DNA of 64,000 nucleotides from Orobanche coerulescens (Eukaryota > Streptophyta > Magnoliopsida > Lamiales > Orobanchaceae): contig CM065804.1 of NCBI GenBank assembly GCA_033398695.1, forward strand, positions 33,721,001-33,785,000, read 5' to 3'. Position 1 is the first letter of the stretch. The number at the start of each line of letters is the position of its first letter. Shown piece by piece: positions 45,581 through 56,930 of this stretch. Below the pieces are notes generated by a model. The model searched no databases and was not told the DNA's origin. It was given only the letters and a program-made list of their open reading frames with translations. Position numbers and translations under genes: made by a program.

Positions 45581-47755
45581 CTTAAGGATTCATTTGTCTG
45601 TCATGCAGTGTGACTCCTTAGGTGTCACTTGTTACTGAGCACACACTCCTACAGCTAACTGGATATCGGGCCTGCTAGCCGTTAGGTACAAGAGTGAGAC
45701 AATAAACTTCTTGTAGAGTGATTGATCAACCGGCTTTACAGCTTTGTCAGCACTAATTTGCATGGAAGTGCTCATGGGGGTTGATGAGGATTAGGAGTTT
45801 TTCATCCCAAACTTGTTGAGTAGCTCCTTGCTGTACTTCTCCTGGTTGATCAAGATTCATGTAGGCAATTGCTTCACCTGCAATCCTAGGAAATAACTAA
45901 GTTCCCCCATCATACTCATTTCAAATTTACTTTGCATGAGATGAGAGAACCTTTAACATAAATCAAGGTTAGTAGAACCAAATATAATATCATCGACATA
46001 TATTTGTACCATTAACAGGTCATCTCCTTCCTGTATCTTAAATAGGGTTTTGTCCACATCACCTTTCTCAAATCCATTATTGGTAAGGTACAGGGCCAAG
46101 GTTTCGTACCATATTCTAGGTGCTTGCTTAAGTCCATACGGATCTTTCAATAGTCTGTATACAAGGTCTCCGCCTTCTGTGTTGACAAACCCTAGTGGTT
46201 GTTAAACATAGACTTCTTCGGCGAGATCTCTATTCAGGAATGCGTTCTTAACATCCATTTGATATACAATAAAGCTCTTACGGGCAGAAAACGTAAGGAA
46301 TATACTCATGGCTTCTAGTCTGGCTACAGGGGCAAATGTTTCATCATAGTCTATTCCTTCTTCCTGTCTATATCCTTGTGCGACTAGACGGGATTTGTTC
46401 CTGATAACAAGTCCATTTTCATCTTTTTATTTCTAAATACCCATTTGGTTCCAATTACAGCTTGATGTTCAGGCCTGGGTACTAGGTACCATCCATTGTT
46501 TCTTTCTAAAGCATTAAGCTCTTCTTCCATAGAAGTGATCCAGTGAGAATTATTCAAAGCTTTGTTGGTAGAAACAGGTTCGGTTTGAGCTAAGAATATA
46601 GCTAGGGTGCACATGATTAGTCTCCTAAGTTCATCTTGAGATTTCCATATAGGAAATGGAGATTTCTCAGATTCGGATTCTTCTTGCGCACATAGTACAG
46701 TTCCTTGTGTACTTTGTATTTTCCTTCGGGTAGATACACCAGCATCAATATCACCTATAATTAATTTATGTTGGTGATTTTTAAACCATATCCTGTCGGG
46801 TTCTAGTTCGGCATCCCGTACTGTATCTTGAGGTGCTGTAGTTTCAGCTTCAACTTGTATAACATCGGCTTCGACTACTTTTGATCTTACAGCTGCGGGA
46901 TTGATCTCTAACTCTATGACAGGTTCTATTGGAGTTGAAGTGTCATTAATAGAAAGTGTTCAGATATTCTGGGTGAAGTCTTCTACTCCTGTAGGATGTA
47001 AATGAGCTTCACCGGACACTACATGAACAAATTCCTCGATTGTCAGCTTCCTTTTATTGAAGATTCTAAAAGCCTTGCTGACAGAGGAATATCCTACAAA
47101 TATCCCTTCATCTAACTTCTCGTCAAAAGTCTTGAGTTGATCTTTCCCATTATTCAGAACATAACACCAGCATCCAAAGATGAGAAAATATGAAACTAAT
47201 GGAGTCTTATTATTCCATACCTCATAGGCTGTTTTTTTATGCTTGTTGATAATACAACAGTTTTGTGTACAACACGCTGTATTTGTTGCTTCGCCCCAGA
47301 ACCGCTGCAGCAACTTGCTTGCGGGGATCATGGTTCTTGTGGCTTCCTTGAGCGTCCTATTCTTTCGCTCGGAAACACTATTTTGTTGAGGAGTCTGGGC
47401 TGCTGAGTATTCGTGCTGCATTCCATTGTCCGAAAAGTATTGCTCTATAAAGCGATTTGTGAATTCAGTACCTCTGTCAGGGAGGTTTTGACTTGTTTGC
47501 CTTTCTTACAGGGTCCGCAGACGCTGTCTTTATGGAAAAACACATCGGACAAACCTCTAACCATTCCCTGTCTTGCGAGTTTGTTGATTATCTTGAAGTT
47601 GATGTGTGACGTCCTTTTGTGCCATAGCCAGCTTTGATATGCAGTGCCTTTAGCAACAAAACAAGGAATAGTGGAGCTCGTAGGCTTCCAGTCAGCAATA
47701 TACATATTACCTGACTTGATTCCTGTGAGAACAACTTCTTTGGTCAAGATGTTCT
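45581..47755 (-). pseudogene. SIRE-like integrase and RT relic, minus strand
   Basis: Read from 47755 downward: [18 protein letters not shown], the pre-integrase LWHKRTSHINFKIINKLARQ, GVCGPCKKGKQ, and the integrase end with QTPQQNSVSERKNRTLKEAT (about 47420-47330). RT follows from 46614 with ERNNGWYLVPRPEHQAVIGT, LKQAPRIWYETLALYLTNN and the intact [11 protein letters not shown] (about 45970-46005). It closely parallels the plus-strand copy at 336-2640 and stops at 45581, where the gypsy LTR fragment begins. It is the downstream part of the element whose LTR and gag lie at 53651-56930. Confidence 0.82.
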
Positions 47756-48728
47756 TCACTCTACAGTATCCTGACATATTTCCGGACGACTTGCCAGGAT
47801 TACCACCGCAGCGGGAAGTTGAGTTCCCTATTGATCTAGAGCTGAACACGGCTCCTGTTTCTCGAGCGCCGTACCATATGGCACCGTTGGAGATGTTAGA
47901 GTTGAAGAAGCAGTTGAGGGAGTTGTTAGATAAAGGGTATATTCGACTGAGCGCATAGCCTTGGGGTGCGCCTGTGCTTTTTGTTAAGAAGAAGGATGGA
48001 TCGCTTCGTTTATGCATCAACTATCGAGAATTAAACAAATTGACCATTAAAAACAAGTTCCCTTTGCCCCGGATCGATGACTTGTTTGATCAGATTCAGG
48101 GAGCGACAGTCTTTTCAAAGATTAATTTACGATCGGGTTACTACCAGTTGAGGATTCGAGACAGTGATATACTGAAAGCTGCTTTTCGGACGAGATATGG
48201 CCATTACAAGTTTGTGGTTATGCCTTTTGAGCTAACTAATGCCCCAGCAGTTTCATGCAGTTGATGAACAAAGTTTTTATTGAGTATCTGGACAAATTCG
48301 TATTTGTCTTTATCGACGACATTCTTATCTATTCCCGGGGTCAGGAGGAGCATGCTTTACATCTCCGAATTGTGTTAGACATTTTGAGAGCTGAACAGTT
48401 GTACACGAAGTTCTCTAAGCGTGGGTTTTGGCTCAAGGAAGTGATATTCCTCGGGCACGTGATTTCAGCGGAGGGAGTTCGGGTAGATCCGCAGAAGATA
48501 GAGACAGTGATGGCATGGGAACCGCCTAAAAATGTGAAGGAAGTGAGGAGTTTTCTGGGACTTGCAGGCTATTACCGTAGATTTGTTGAAGGATTTTCTA
48601 TGATCGCTAGACAACTCACACAGTTACTCCAAAAGACTCAGAAGTTCGAGTGGGACGCAGATAGACAGAATAGCTTTGATGAGTTGAAGAGACAGTTGAC
48701 TACCGCACCAGTTTTAGCTTTACCTTAG
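47756..48728 (+). pseudogene. gypsy reverse transcriptase
   Basis: Landmarks are [38 protein letters not shown] and the catalytic [15 protein letters not shown] (about 48310-48354). Next come [18 protein letters not shown] and [19 protein letters not shown]. There is one in-frame TAG at 47956-47958 and a one-base shift at about 48250. The catalytic FIDD is intact. The N-terminus and protease are missing. Confidence 0.85.
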
Positions 48729-49178
48729 GGGAACGAGGATTTTGTGGTGTATAGTGATGCTTCGGGCGTCGGGCTCAGATGTGTTTTGATGCAGAGAGAT
48801 AGGGTTATTGCTTATGCATCCCGTCAGTTAAAACCTTACAAAGCAAATTACCCTACGCATGATTTAGAGTTAGCTGTGGTCGTCTTCTCTTTAAAAATTT
48901 GGAAGCATTATCTATATGGGTCGTCGTGTAAGATTTACACGGATCACAAGAGTCTGAAGTATATCTTCAGTCAGAAAGAATTGAACATGAGACAGTGTAG
49001 GTGGTTGGAGCTAATTAAAGATTACAATCTCGAGATTCTTTATCATCCGGGCAAGGCCAATGTTGTGGCAGATGCGTTGAGTCGTAAGCCGATGGCGCTA
49101 CAGATGTTAGAGGTACTTACGCCTCAGAGCAGGATCCAGCGGGATTTGATTTGTCAGGATATCGAGGTTTTGGTTTAG
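48729..49178 (+). pseudogene. gypsy RNase H
   Basis: It begins after an in-frame TAG (48726-48728). [16 protein letters not shown] carries the first catalytic Asp, followed by [37 protein letters not shown], and [10 protein letters not shown] at the end. It stops at 49178. The core residues look intact. Confidence 0.85.
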
Positions 49179-50066
49179 AGAGTTCAGGGTCAGTTATGTG
49201 CGTTACAAAATCACTTCGTCTTTGGTTGATAATATCAAGGTGAGACAGTATGACGATCCATTTTTAGTCCAGTTGAGGGAGTACGTGAAGAAAGGGAAAA
49301 CCCCTAGATTTGTGGTTCAGGGTGAAGGAATTTTGATATTTCGCGGCAAGTTATGTGTACCGAGTGATGTTGAGTTGAGACATAAGATCTTAAGTGAAGC
49401 TCATACTACGCCTTATTCCATACATCCTGGTATGAGCAAAATGTACAAGGATATAAGGAGTAACTACTGGTGGAGCAATTTGAAGACGGACGTTAGCGAG
49501 TTTGTGGCGAAGTGTTTGACCTGTCAGCAGGTTAAGATTGAGCATCAGTGAACCGCGGGGTTATTACGACCACTTCCCATTCCTTTCGTTACCAGTATGC
49601 CTAGGACTCAGACTGGAATGAACCTGATTTGGGTTATTGTCGATCAACTAACCAAAGTAGCTCATTTTATGGGTATTAAGGATACTTGGGGACCGGAGAG
49701 ACCCGAGTGTTTATTGAAGAGATCGTGAGGTTGCATGGGACTCCTAAGAGTATCGTTTCGGATCAAGATGGTCGGTTTATATCACATTTTTGGCAGGCTG
49801 TTCATCGAGCTTTGGGGACTGAGTTGAGACTCAACACATCCTACCACCCTCAGACAGACGGACAGTCAGAGCGGACGATACAGACGCTGGAAGATATGTT
49901 TAGAGCCTGTGCTTTAGACTGGAAAGATGATTGGGAGTCGCACTTGCCTTTGATTGAGTTTACATACAACAATAGTTGGCATGCCTCGATCAAAATGGCA
50001 CCATTTGAGAGATTGTATGGAAGGAGGTGCAGATCGCCGTTGTGTTGGGACGTGCATCCGAGTTGA
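49179..50066 (+). pseudogene. gypsy integrase core
   Basis: The HHCC zinc-binding region has AHTTPYSIHPGMSKMYKDIR and CLTCQQVKIEHQ (about 49400-49551). A stop follows, then WVIVDQLTKVAHF (first Asp, about 49630), SDQDGRFISHFW (second Asp) and YHPQTDGQSERTIQTLE (catalytic Glu, about 49850-49900). There is a shift near 49690. It would insert the cDNA; the C-terminal extension that follows would direct the target choice. Confidence 0.82.
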
Positions 50067-50612
50067 CTGACACCAGATATGGTAGTTGAGATGAGAGAGA
50101 AGATTGCTTTGATTCGTGATAGGTTGTTAACGGCCCAGAGTCGGCAAAAGTCTTATGACGACATGCGTCGCCGACCGTTGGAGTTTGAGGTGGGGGACCA
50201 TGTTTTGCTTAAGGTGTCGCCGACACAAGGAGTTTACCGCTTCGGCCGGAACGGTAAACTTAGTCCGATATATATTGGACCATTCGAGATTTTAGATAGA
50301 GTTGGAGAGCTTGCATATCGGTTAGGATTGCCGCAGTCCTTGAGTCACGTGCATAACGTGTTTCATGTTTCCCAGATAAGGAAGTATGTACCGGACCCTA
50401 GCCATATTATTTATTTTGGAGAGATTGAGTTGGGTCCCAACATTACCTTTTAAGAGAGACCGATTTAGATTTTGGAGCATCGTGTGAAGCAGCTTAGGCA
50501 CAAAACCATTCCTTTGGTTAAAGTGCAATGGTCGAGACATGGATCTGAGGAATCCATGTGGGAGACGGAAGAGAATATGAATTCGATATACCATGAGTTA
50601 TTCGCTTTGTAA
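50067..50612 (+). pseudogene. gypsy integrase C-terminus with chromodomain-like end
   Basis: The GPY/F-type module has FEVGDHVLLKVSPTQGVYRF and YIGPFEILDRVGELAYRL (about 50185-50330). FHVSQIRKYVPDPSHII follows. After a TAA at 50451, the frame resumes with a chromodomain-like tail VKQLRHKTIPLVKVQWSRHG and WETEENM (about 50485-50580), ending at TAA 50610-50612. In chromoviruses this domain is thought to tether integration to heterochromatin marks. Confidence 0.75.
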
Positions 50613-50630
50613 GTTTCGGGACGAAACTTA

Positions 50631-50644
50631 TTTTTAGGGGGAGA
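50631..50644 (+). promoter_or_regulatory. polypurine tract of the gypsy element
   Basis: TTTTAGGGGGAGAT just upstream of the LTR start. Confidence 0.7.
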
Positions 50645-50647
50645 TAA

Positions 50648-52673
50648 TATAATATCCGCACTTTTTATTTTATTTTTAGTAATTTCTATTTTTAGTGTAT
50701 TTTTATTTCGGACGACTCGCTTGTTATTGTTTTGGAATTCTGAAACTATTTTGTTCTGTATCCATGACCATCCGGACGAGTTTCGGAGTTTTTTTGATGA
50801 GATTTTACTTATTGTGTAACTTTTCCGTATTGAGGCTCGATTCTCGTAAATCTCGTTCCATGCCGACGTTTGATTACTTCTTCGAGTTCCTTTAATGATC
50901 CTGGATATTTTTCAACTTTCTGATTGTCGTTCAGGCCTCGATTTTAGATTTCCGAATGTTTGGGCCATTTTTTTAAATTTTTATTATCTTGGGCATTGAT
51001 GCCAATATCCGTTTATTCCGACCTTCGGATGACCGGAGGCTTGTGATGGTTTTTACGTTTATCTCGTATATATAGATCTTCGTATATCTGTGATTTCGTT
51101 CCTCGTACGTTCATTCCGGTTGTTGGCAAACCGTTGTTCAGAGCAGTCCGGCCTGTTGCTAGGCATGCATTACGGTCGTAAGGTGGTATGCATTACGGCC
51201 GTAAGTCTTCATACATTACGGCCGTAATGTCCCTTCCATAGCGGCTGTAATGGGATTGAGCACATTGGACAGAAAGGTCGTGAACACCATTACGGCCGTA
51301 ATGCTGTTGGTGCTACGGTCGTAATGGTGTTGGTTTTACGGCCGTAATGGCTGCCAGTATTTAAAACTGGCAGCGGACGCTTTCAGCCATTTCTTCAGCC
51401 TCTCTTATTCCTTCCGCGATGAAAACACACCCTTGAGTTAGGGCTTGGCAAATATTCATCCAAACTTCAGTTGAGAAGCATCTTGGGGCATCATATCATC
51501 ACTCTAACCCCAAATCATCCGTTGTTCACCTTCAAATCGAGGTATATTCTTAGCACCCTAGTATTTGGGAGATTTCGGGATTTTGGCATGATTTCACCAT
51601 TTGAAACCGATTTAGCTTCATAAGTTGTTAGATTACGATTGTGTAATTGTAATCCATTGCTTTCATTATAGTTTAACGGATTATACTTCGAGGTTTTCAC
51701 CGTTAATAGATTAGGATCGATTATGACTTCGTAGTGACCGATGAATTGTCCCAATGGGTAGAAGTAGGATGAATTACTACGTTTCCGTAATATTGAGATT
51801 GTTTGTATATCGTTATTGTGTTAGGAGCAGTTTTGTGAAGATTATTCGGACCGAAACCTTACCTTTCGCCATTTCCTTCACGTCGTTTTATTCTAGGCAA
51901 ATATATGTATTACATTTCGCTCTGTGGTTTACGGTTTTGATGCGATCATGAATTGTGATACCGTGTGTGTGTGTGTGTGGATGTTCTTCCACCCAGGGAC
52001 GGTCCGACGGGGCCTCTGGGGGCCGATAATAATGGGTACGTCCGCGAAAGTGGTTTCCCACCCAGGGACGGTCCGATGGGCCTCTGGGGGTCGATACTAA
52101 AGGCTACAGCCGCGGGTTACCAAGTATGTATAATGTTTTGATGAAATGAGTTGATGAAATGTGTTGATATGCTGTTTTGACGCAAATGTGATATTCCGGA
52201 ATATTGTTTTCAAATTTTTTCCAAATGAATAACTGTGTTGGATCGTATTCATAATTATAATGTAGTGTAATTGTGTTCTTGCACTAGCTATTCGAATGCT
52301 AACCCCTTAAATGGGGGAAATGCGTTTTATGCATTTCAGGTACTGGGTGAGCTGAGGAGCCGGCACGGGACACGCATGTAAAAGATGGTCCAGCATGACG
52401 ATGAGGCTCGAGTCGGTATCATCTCTTTTACTATATTTATTCCGTTATTGTTAAATGATGTCGTTGAAGTCCCCTGCGTGGGAATTGAATACTTTTTGAT
52501 CTTTATTTTGTTGGCATTGAACTAAAATGTTTTGGCCGAGGACACGGCCCTGCTTGTTATGATAAATGTGTTTTGTGGGGTTCTTTTGTGAGTTTGGTGT
52601 CTTGTGTTAGCCTGGTAGACCTTGTGTAGGTTCTACGGCATGTAACGTCTCTTATGAGATTTGGGGTGTTACA
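50648..52673 (+). repeat. 3' LTR of the Tekay-like element
   Basis: It starts TATAATATCCGC (decayed TGTAATATCC) after the PPT and ends TTTGGGGTGTTACA. It contains a CATTACGGCCGTAATG palindrome array (51165-51350), a (GT)n run at 51963-51980, a tandem pair of about 70 bp around 51989-52096, and a GC stem-loop with CAGGT at 52303-52341. Confidence 0.83.
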
Positions 52674-52760
52674 CTTCCAGTGGCCTAGTTCACCGCAGTT
52701 GAGGCATACATCCGTTTTCTTGCCCCCTTGCTCTTTTGAACCATTGGACTGTGCACACGG
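52674..52760 (-). pseudogene. copia gag zinc-knuckle scrap
   Basis: The minus-strand text reads CLNCGELGHWK, half of a CCHC knuckle of the copia GHWKRxC type, preceded by a basic Gly/Lys stretch. It is cut by the gypsy LTR end at 52673. It most likely belongs to the family A copy whose LTR piece is at 53333-53650. Confidence 0.55.
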
Positions 52761-53332
52761 TAACGTGCCTCCGTGAGACTAATTAGGCCAAGTTGTGGCT
52801 GTATATGCGGGACTCCGGACACTCGGCTACTTGTGTACTTGCACATTCCATTCGGGCGTACTATGATGCCCATCATTCAACTCAATTTCTTAATTCATTC
52901 ATGTGATTATTATATTTTGTTCAACTCTTGAGGATTGTTGTTCTATGTAACTGACCCCGTTGGGGGATATTGTTTTCAGGTCATGGCAAGGCAAAGGAAC
53001 GGGAAGAGAACGTTGACGGCGAGGAGTCCCAGTGATACTAGTAGGGGGCCCCAGTCCATATATTTGTTCATGTTTTCTTGTTATGTATTTTCTGCTGCAC
53101 TTCCGTTTGGATTGTCATTTATTTAGTGTTGTATATTTCATCTTCACATGAAATATACATGTATTCAGTTTTTCCGGGTGTGTTGTACTTGAAAATCCTC
53201 ATTGGAGTAATTGATGATGTAATGTGGTTCGGTACTACATTTGCACTGTGTAATTCATTAATTTCACTCGCCTGGTGGGTCCCAGTCGGGGCTCCACGAC
53301 ACTGTAATATTCGCCTAGTTTGGGGTGTTACA
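52761..53332 (+). repeat. second gypsy LTR fragment (3' part)
   Basis: It ends TTTGGGGTGTTACA and contains the same kind of CCCC-loop-GGGG stem followed by TTTTCAGGT (52955-52981) as the other gypsy LTRs here. It interrupts a family A LTR at GTGAAGACAG. The left border is approximate. Confidence 0.6.
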
Positions 53333-53650
53333 GTGAAGACAGGCACTCTACATGTCAAAGTACACGTTATACAAATCTTGGCTAAACTTGCCTAATTAAG
53401 CTTTATCGACTTGCGAACTAGTTAAGCATTCGAGTTCTAAACACTTCCAGTGCCTATGTCCTTATCTCCATAAGGAGTAGAATGTTTGCTCTCAAATGCA
53501 GGGACTATTATTCTATATACCAAATCACAATGCCAGTGATATATAATAATATAGAAATAATTATTGCCTTATTAAAAATATTCAAAATTACAATACAAAT
53601 GCTCTCACTCTCTTATCCTCTGAGTGGCATTCGATGGCATATTCCTAACA
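53333..53650 (-). repeat. family A copia LTR fragment
   Basis: On the minus strand it starts TGTTAGGAATATGCC at 53650. It matches the equivalent parts of 41676-43589 and 57801-59643, down to GTGAAGACAG, where a gypsy LTR interrupts it. It is inserted in the SIRE-like gag. Confidence 0.78.
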
Positions 53651-55550
53651 ATAGCCTTCTTTCTAAACGGCTGTTGGCGTTTCTGATATGCTCGGGGAGC
53701 ATGCTGTTGATCACGCCTTACAGATATGGGAGGCTGAGGTTTCCGTTGTCTGTGATATGAACATGGTGACGGAATCGCAACCTTCACTGTACGAGGGGCA
53801 GTTGTAGCCTTTGCAGGGCTTGGAATTTCTTCAGGTACAGGAATGGGTTCCACACCCTTACGAATACTGTACTCGGTTTTCCCTTATTGGAGAATGAGTT
53901 ATACCCTAAAACACTTTTATCATGAGCATGTTGCCCAGTGCTTAGAATTTCTTCCATCCGTTTAGATGATCTCTCGAATGATTTTAAGATGGTCTCTAAT
54001 TCTCCTTCTCGTTTCTCGAGAATTTTTACCTTGGCTTCGAGTAGAGCGAAATCATTTGTATTGCTCTCATTATGAGACTTAGCCTCATTTAGATCGTGGG
54101 CAAGTGGATGATTGCTCTCCATGAGTTTTTCAAATGTGACCTTGCTGTTTTCGCACTCAATAGACATGTATTCGCAATTATTTTTCAGCAAGTCATTTTC
54201 ATCTTTCAGCTCTAAGTTAGAAATTTGGAGCTGTACATTTTCCCATTTTAAAGTCTCATGGGCCTTTTGAATGTATTTGAATTCATTCATCATGTTTTCA
54301 AAGGTATATGATGCATTTGCGGGAGTAATTGAATTTGAGCTTACTTCATCATCGCTATCCTCATCGTCCTGTATTTCTTTGGCCATAAAGCACATATATA
54401 CTTTATCTTTGATCTCATCATCGGGCGTGTCACTGTCAGTGACTGCCTGAAGGCACTTCTTGGTTTTGTTGAACACTGGTGAGGCTTCTGATTCACCGAT
54501 CAGGGCCTTGAGCTTGTTCTTCCAGGCACGTCTTCCTTCATCTTTTTCTTATTGCTCAACTTCTGGCAACTTTTGAACTTTCGGATGTGGGCACTTATTT
54601 GCATAATGTCCGGGTTTTCTGCAGTTGTAGCACAAGTTAGAATCACCAGAGGAGGGAGATTCAGAAATTATCTTGTGGGAAGGCTTGGGCATATATGGAG
54701 TCTTTCCAGACTGTTTGATGAACTTTTTGAATTTGTGCATGGGTAAGGCCATTTCATCTTGTGACAGGATATCTTCATCACTGTCAGCATTCTTGTGTGA
54801 GGATTTGGATGTGCTGGGGGCAGAGCTGTGTCTCCTGTCCGATACAACAGCCAGTGCTGTAGTTTTACCAGGTGACTCTTCGGCCTTTTCTCTCCTGTCA
54901 ATGTCATATTCAAAAGCTTTGAGGTTAGAGAATAGGTCAAAAGTATAAATATCATTAAGGTTACAAGATACATGCATAGCTACAGTCTTAATGTCCCATC
55001 TGGTAGGGAGTGATCTAAAGATTTTCAAATTTTTCTCCTTTTGGGTATACACTTTACCCAATGCTTCAAGTTCACCGACAATGCCAGTGAATCTGAGGTC
55101 AAGCTCCTCAAGCGTTTCGTAAGATTTCATTTCAAATGATTCAAATTGCTGAGTAAGTTTAGAAATTTTATTTTCTTTTGAGATCTCAGTACCCTCGCAA
55201 ATCAGCTTGAGTTTCTCCCAGATTTCCTTAGTTGTCTTATAGCTCTTTACCTTCGGGAATGTGCCTTTGTTGAGAGTGACAAACAGCACATTCTTAGCAA
55301 CATTGTCGAGGTTTGCACGCTTGCAATCGTCTGCTGTCAATTGATCGCGCTCCTTCTCGAGCATTTCAGCATGAGGTTGTCCTTTTATCCTTGCGGCAGG
55401 ATTAACCTTCATTATCTTTATTGGACCTTCTTGGATGACAAATACCATCTCCTCGTGCATGGCTGCAAGATGATCCTCCATTCTAATTCTCAAATCATCA
55501 AACTCGTTAATAGAGAATATATGAACCTTAATTATCATAGAGGTATCCAT
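53651..55550 (-). pseudogene. SIRE-like gag, minus strand
   Basis: It begins at 55550 (MDTSMIIKVHIF). The upstream half (to 54549) is open: EDHLAAMHEEMVFVIQEGP, ANLDNVAKNVLFVTLNKG, KEIWEKLKLICEGTEISKEN and SLPTRWDIK, with a complete zinc knuckle CYNCRKPGHYANKCPHPK at about 54570-54625. After one stop and a shift, a Glu/Lys/Leu-rich coiled-coil region (54476-53850) follows. A Pro/Thr/Arg-rich tail is cut at 53650 by a family A LTR. Gag builds the particle and packages RNA. This is the best-preserved gag of the window. Confidence 0.83.
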
Positions 55551-55653
55551 TTGAGATGTAGGAAAGATGATGAAAATAAGATATAGTTTTCAAAAACTAG
55601 TGATTTGTGGATCTAACTCGGTTAAAAATCGAGTGATTCATTTTTGAATCAAT

Positions 55654-55666
55654 CGCTCTGGTACCA
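55654..55666 (-). promoter_or_regulatory. primer-binding site (initiator Met-tRNA type)
   Basis: On the minus strand TGGTACCAGAGCG lies three bases after the LTR end, close to the usual TGGTATCAGAGC. Confidence 0.75.
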
Positions 55667-55668
55667 CT

Positions 55669-56930
55669 TATTGGCCACTAAGTATACAAATAACAGCTTA
55701 GAATATAGAAGCACAGTAAGCTGTATGTTTTTTGAAGTTAGTTTGCGTAGCGAAAGTTTTGATGTGATTTGCTGTAACTACAACAACTAGGTGTTCTCCT
55801 GTTTGCTTGGTGCGTACAGGGTTTTAGCAGTATACTGGATAAATCACAGCAATGAAAACAGTAAAGACAGAAGGTAAATGACACACAGTTTAAAGTGATT
55901 CGAGGTAAACCCCTCTACGTCCACTGTATCTGTATCGTTCATACATATTGATACAGGGACTGTAGCTTTGGTCCGTTCACACAGATTGGCTTAAGCTCTT
56001 TTTCGACTCGCTTCTTCTCACACAGATCAAAGCTTCGTCTCCAATGCTATTCTTCCCACACAGGTCGGAATACACACAGATAGTCCACACTGGGATAATG
56101 ATAATCTCAACGGTAAGGTAGAACAAATCTCAAACAACGGCTATATCTTTGATGAACACTTGCTGTATGCTGTGCTGTCTGCATTGGGGACATGTATATT
56201 TCTTCACTTGAATACGTGTTGTATGCTCACGAAATATAGTATGTTGTAATCGCTAGAAATGTCAGAGTGATCTCTCACAGCTTCCGCGATATTGAATAAC
56301 TTGTGTTTAGCGTATATTTAAGTCCTATGGCTTGGGGGTATTTATAACCTTGGAAAATGTATCCGTTATAAGTGAAGTCATTGCTGGTTGGTGAGATGTT
56401 GACGTCTGACTCTTGATAGGCGATTGCTGAAAGTTTGAATTAAAGCAGATCGCATTTAATGCTTCAGACATGCTTTCTGTCTTTGCATTAAATGCTCTCC
56501 AGATCGTTCAGATTTGTATCTCTCCAGCTGCATTAAATGTTGTCCAATCAGCAATAAATGCTGCTTTAACCGTGAATACTTTATGAATAAACAATGTTTA
56601 TCTCACGACGGTTTAAAGCATAATAATATACAGTCCTGTTGGATGTGTTTTACTTTTTCTAAGTAAAACAACTTCAGCGTGCATGTTGTATCCAACATAT
56701 TTCGTATTTTGCTGTATGAGGATGGTTCTGTATCCAACGTATTCGTCTTTTGCTGTATGAGGATGGCTCTGTAGGATAAACTATCAGACGGTCTCTTTGC
56801 TGTATGCTGGAGCTGTATGACGAGTTCTAACAGCTTCCATGAGGAATGTTTATCCCAACAATTACACTCTTCCTTGAGACTACTTGCTGTATGTTTGACA
56901 ATTATCAAAACATAAATGTTTATCCCAATA
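55669..56930 (-). repeat. 5' LTR of the minus-strand SIRE-like element
   Basis: Its ends are TATTGG and CCAATA, both carrying the same change from TGTTGG/CCAACA, and a primer-binding site follows. About 60 bp (55867-55926) are almost identical to 8470-8529 of the plus-strand LTR. A copy of ATGTTTATCCCAA inside (56846-56858) makes a second possible border at 56860. Confidence 0.78.

Larger units (their letters stand above)
47756..52673 (+). mobile_element. Tekay-like Ty3/gypsy chromovirus, 5' truncated
   Basis: RT, RNase H, integrase and a C-terminal chromodomain-like segment are followed by a PPT and a 2026-bp 3' LTR. The 5' LTR, gag and protease are absent: pol text begins at the junction inside the minus-strand SIRE-like element. 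A chromodomain at the integrase C-terminus plus an LTR ending GGGGTGTTACA fits the Tekay/Del clade. Confidence 0.82.

Noticed and set aside
51165..51350. CRISPR-like regularly repeated palindromes
   Set aside because: Repeats are 14-16 bp with irregular spacing, lie inside a plant LTR, and no cas-like gene is present.
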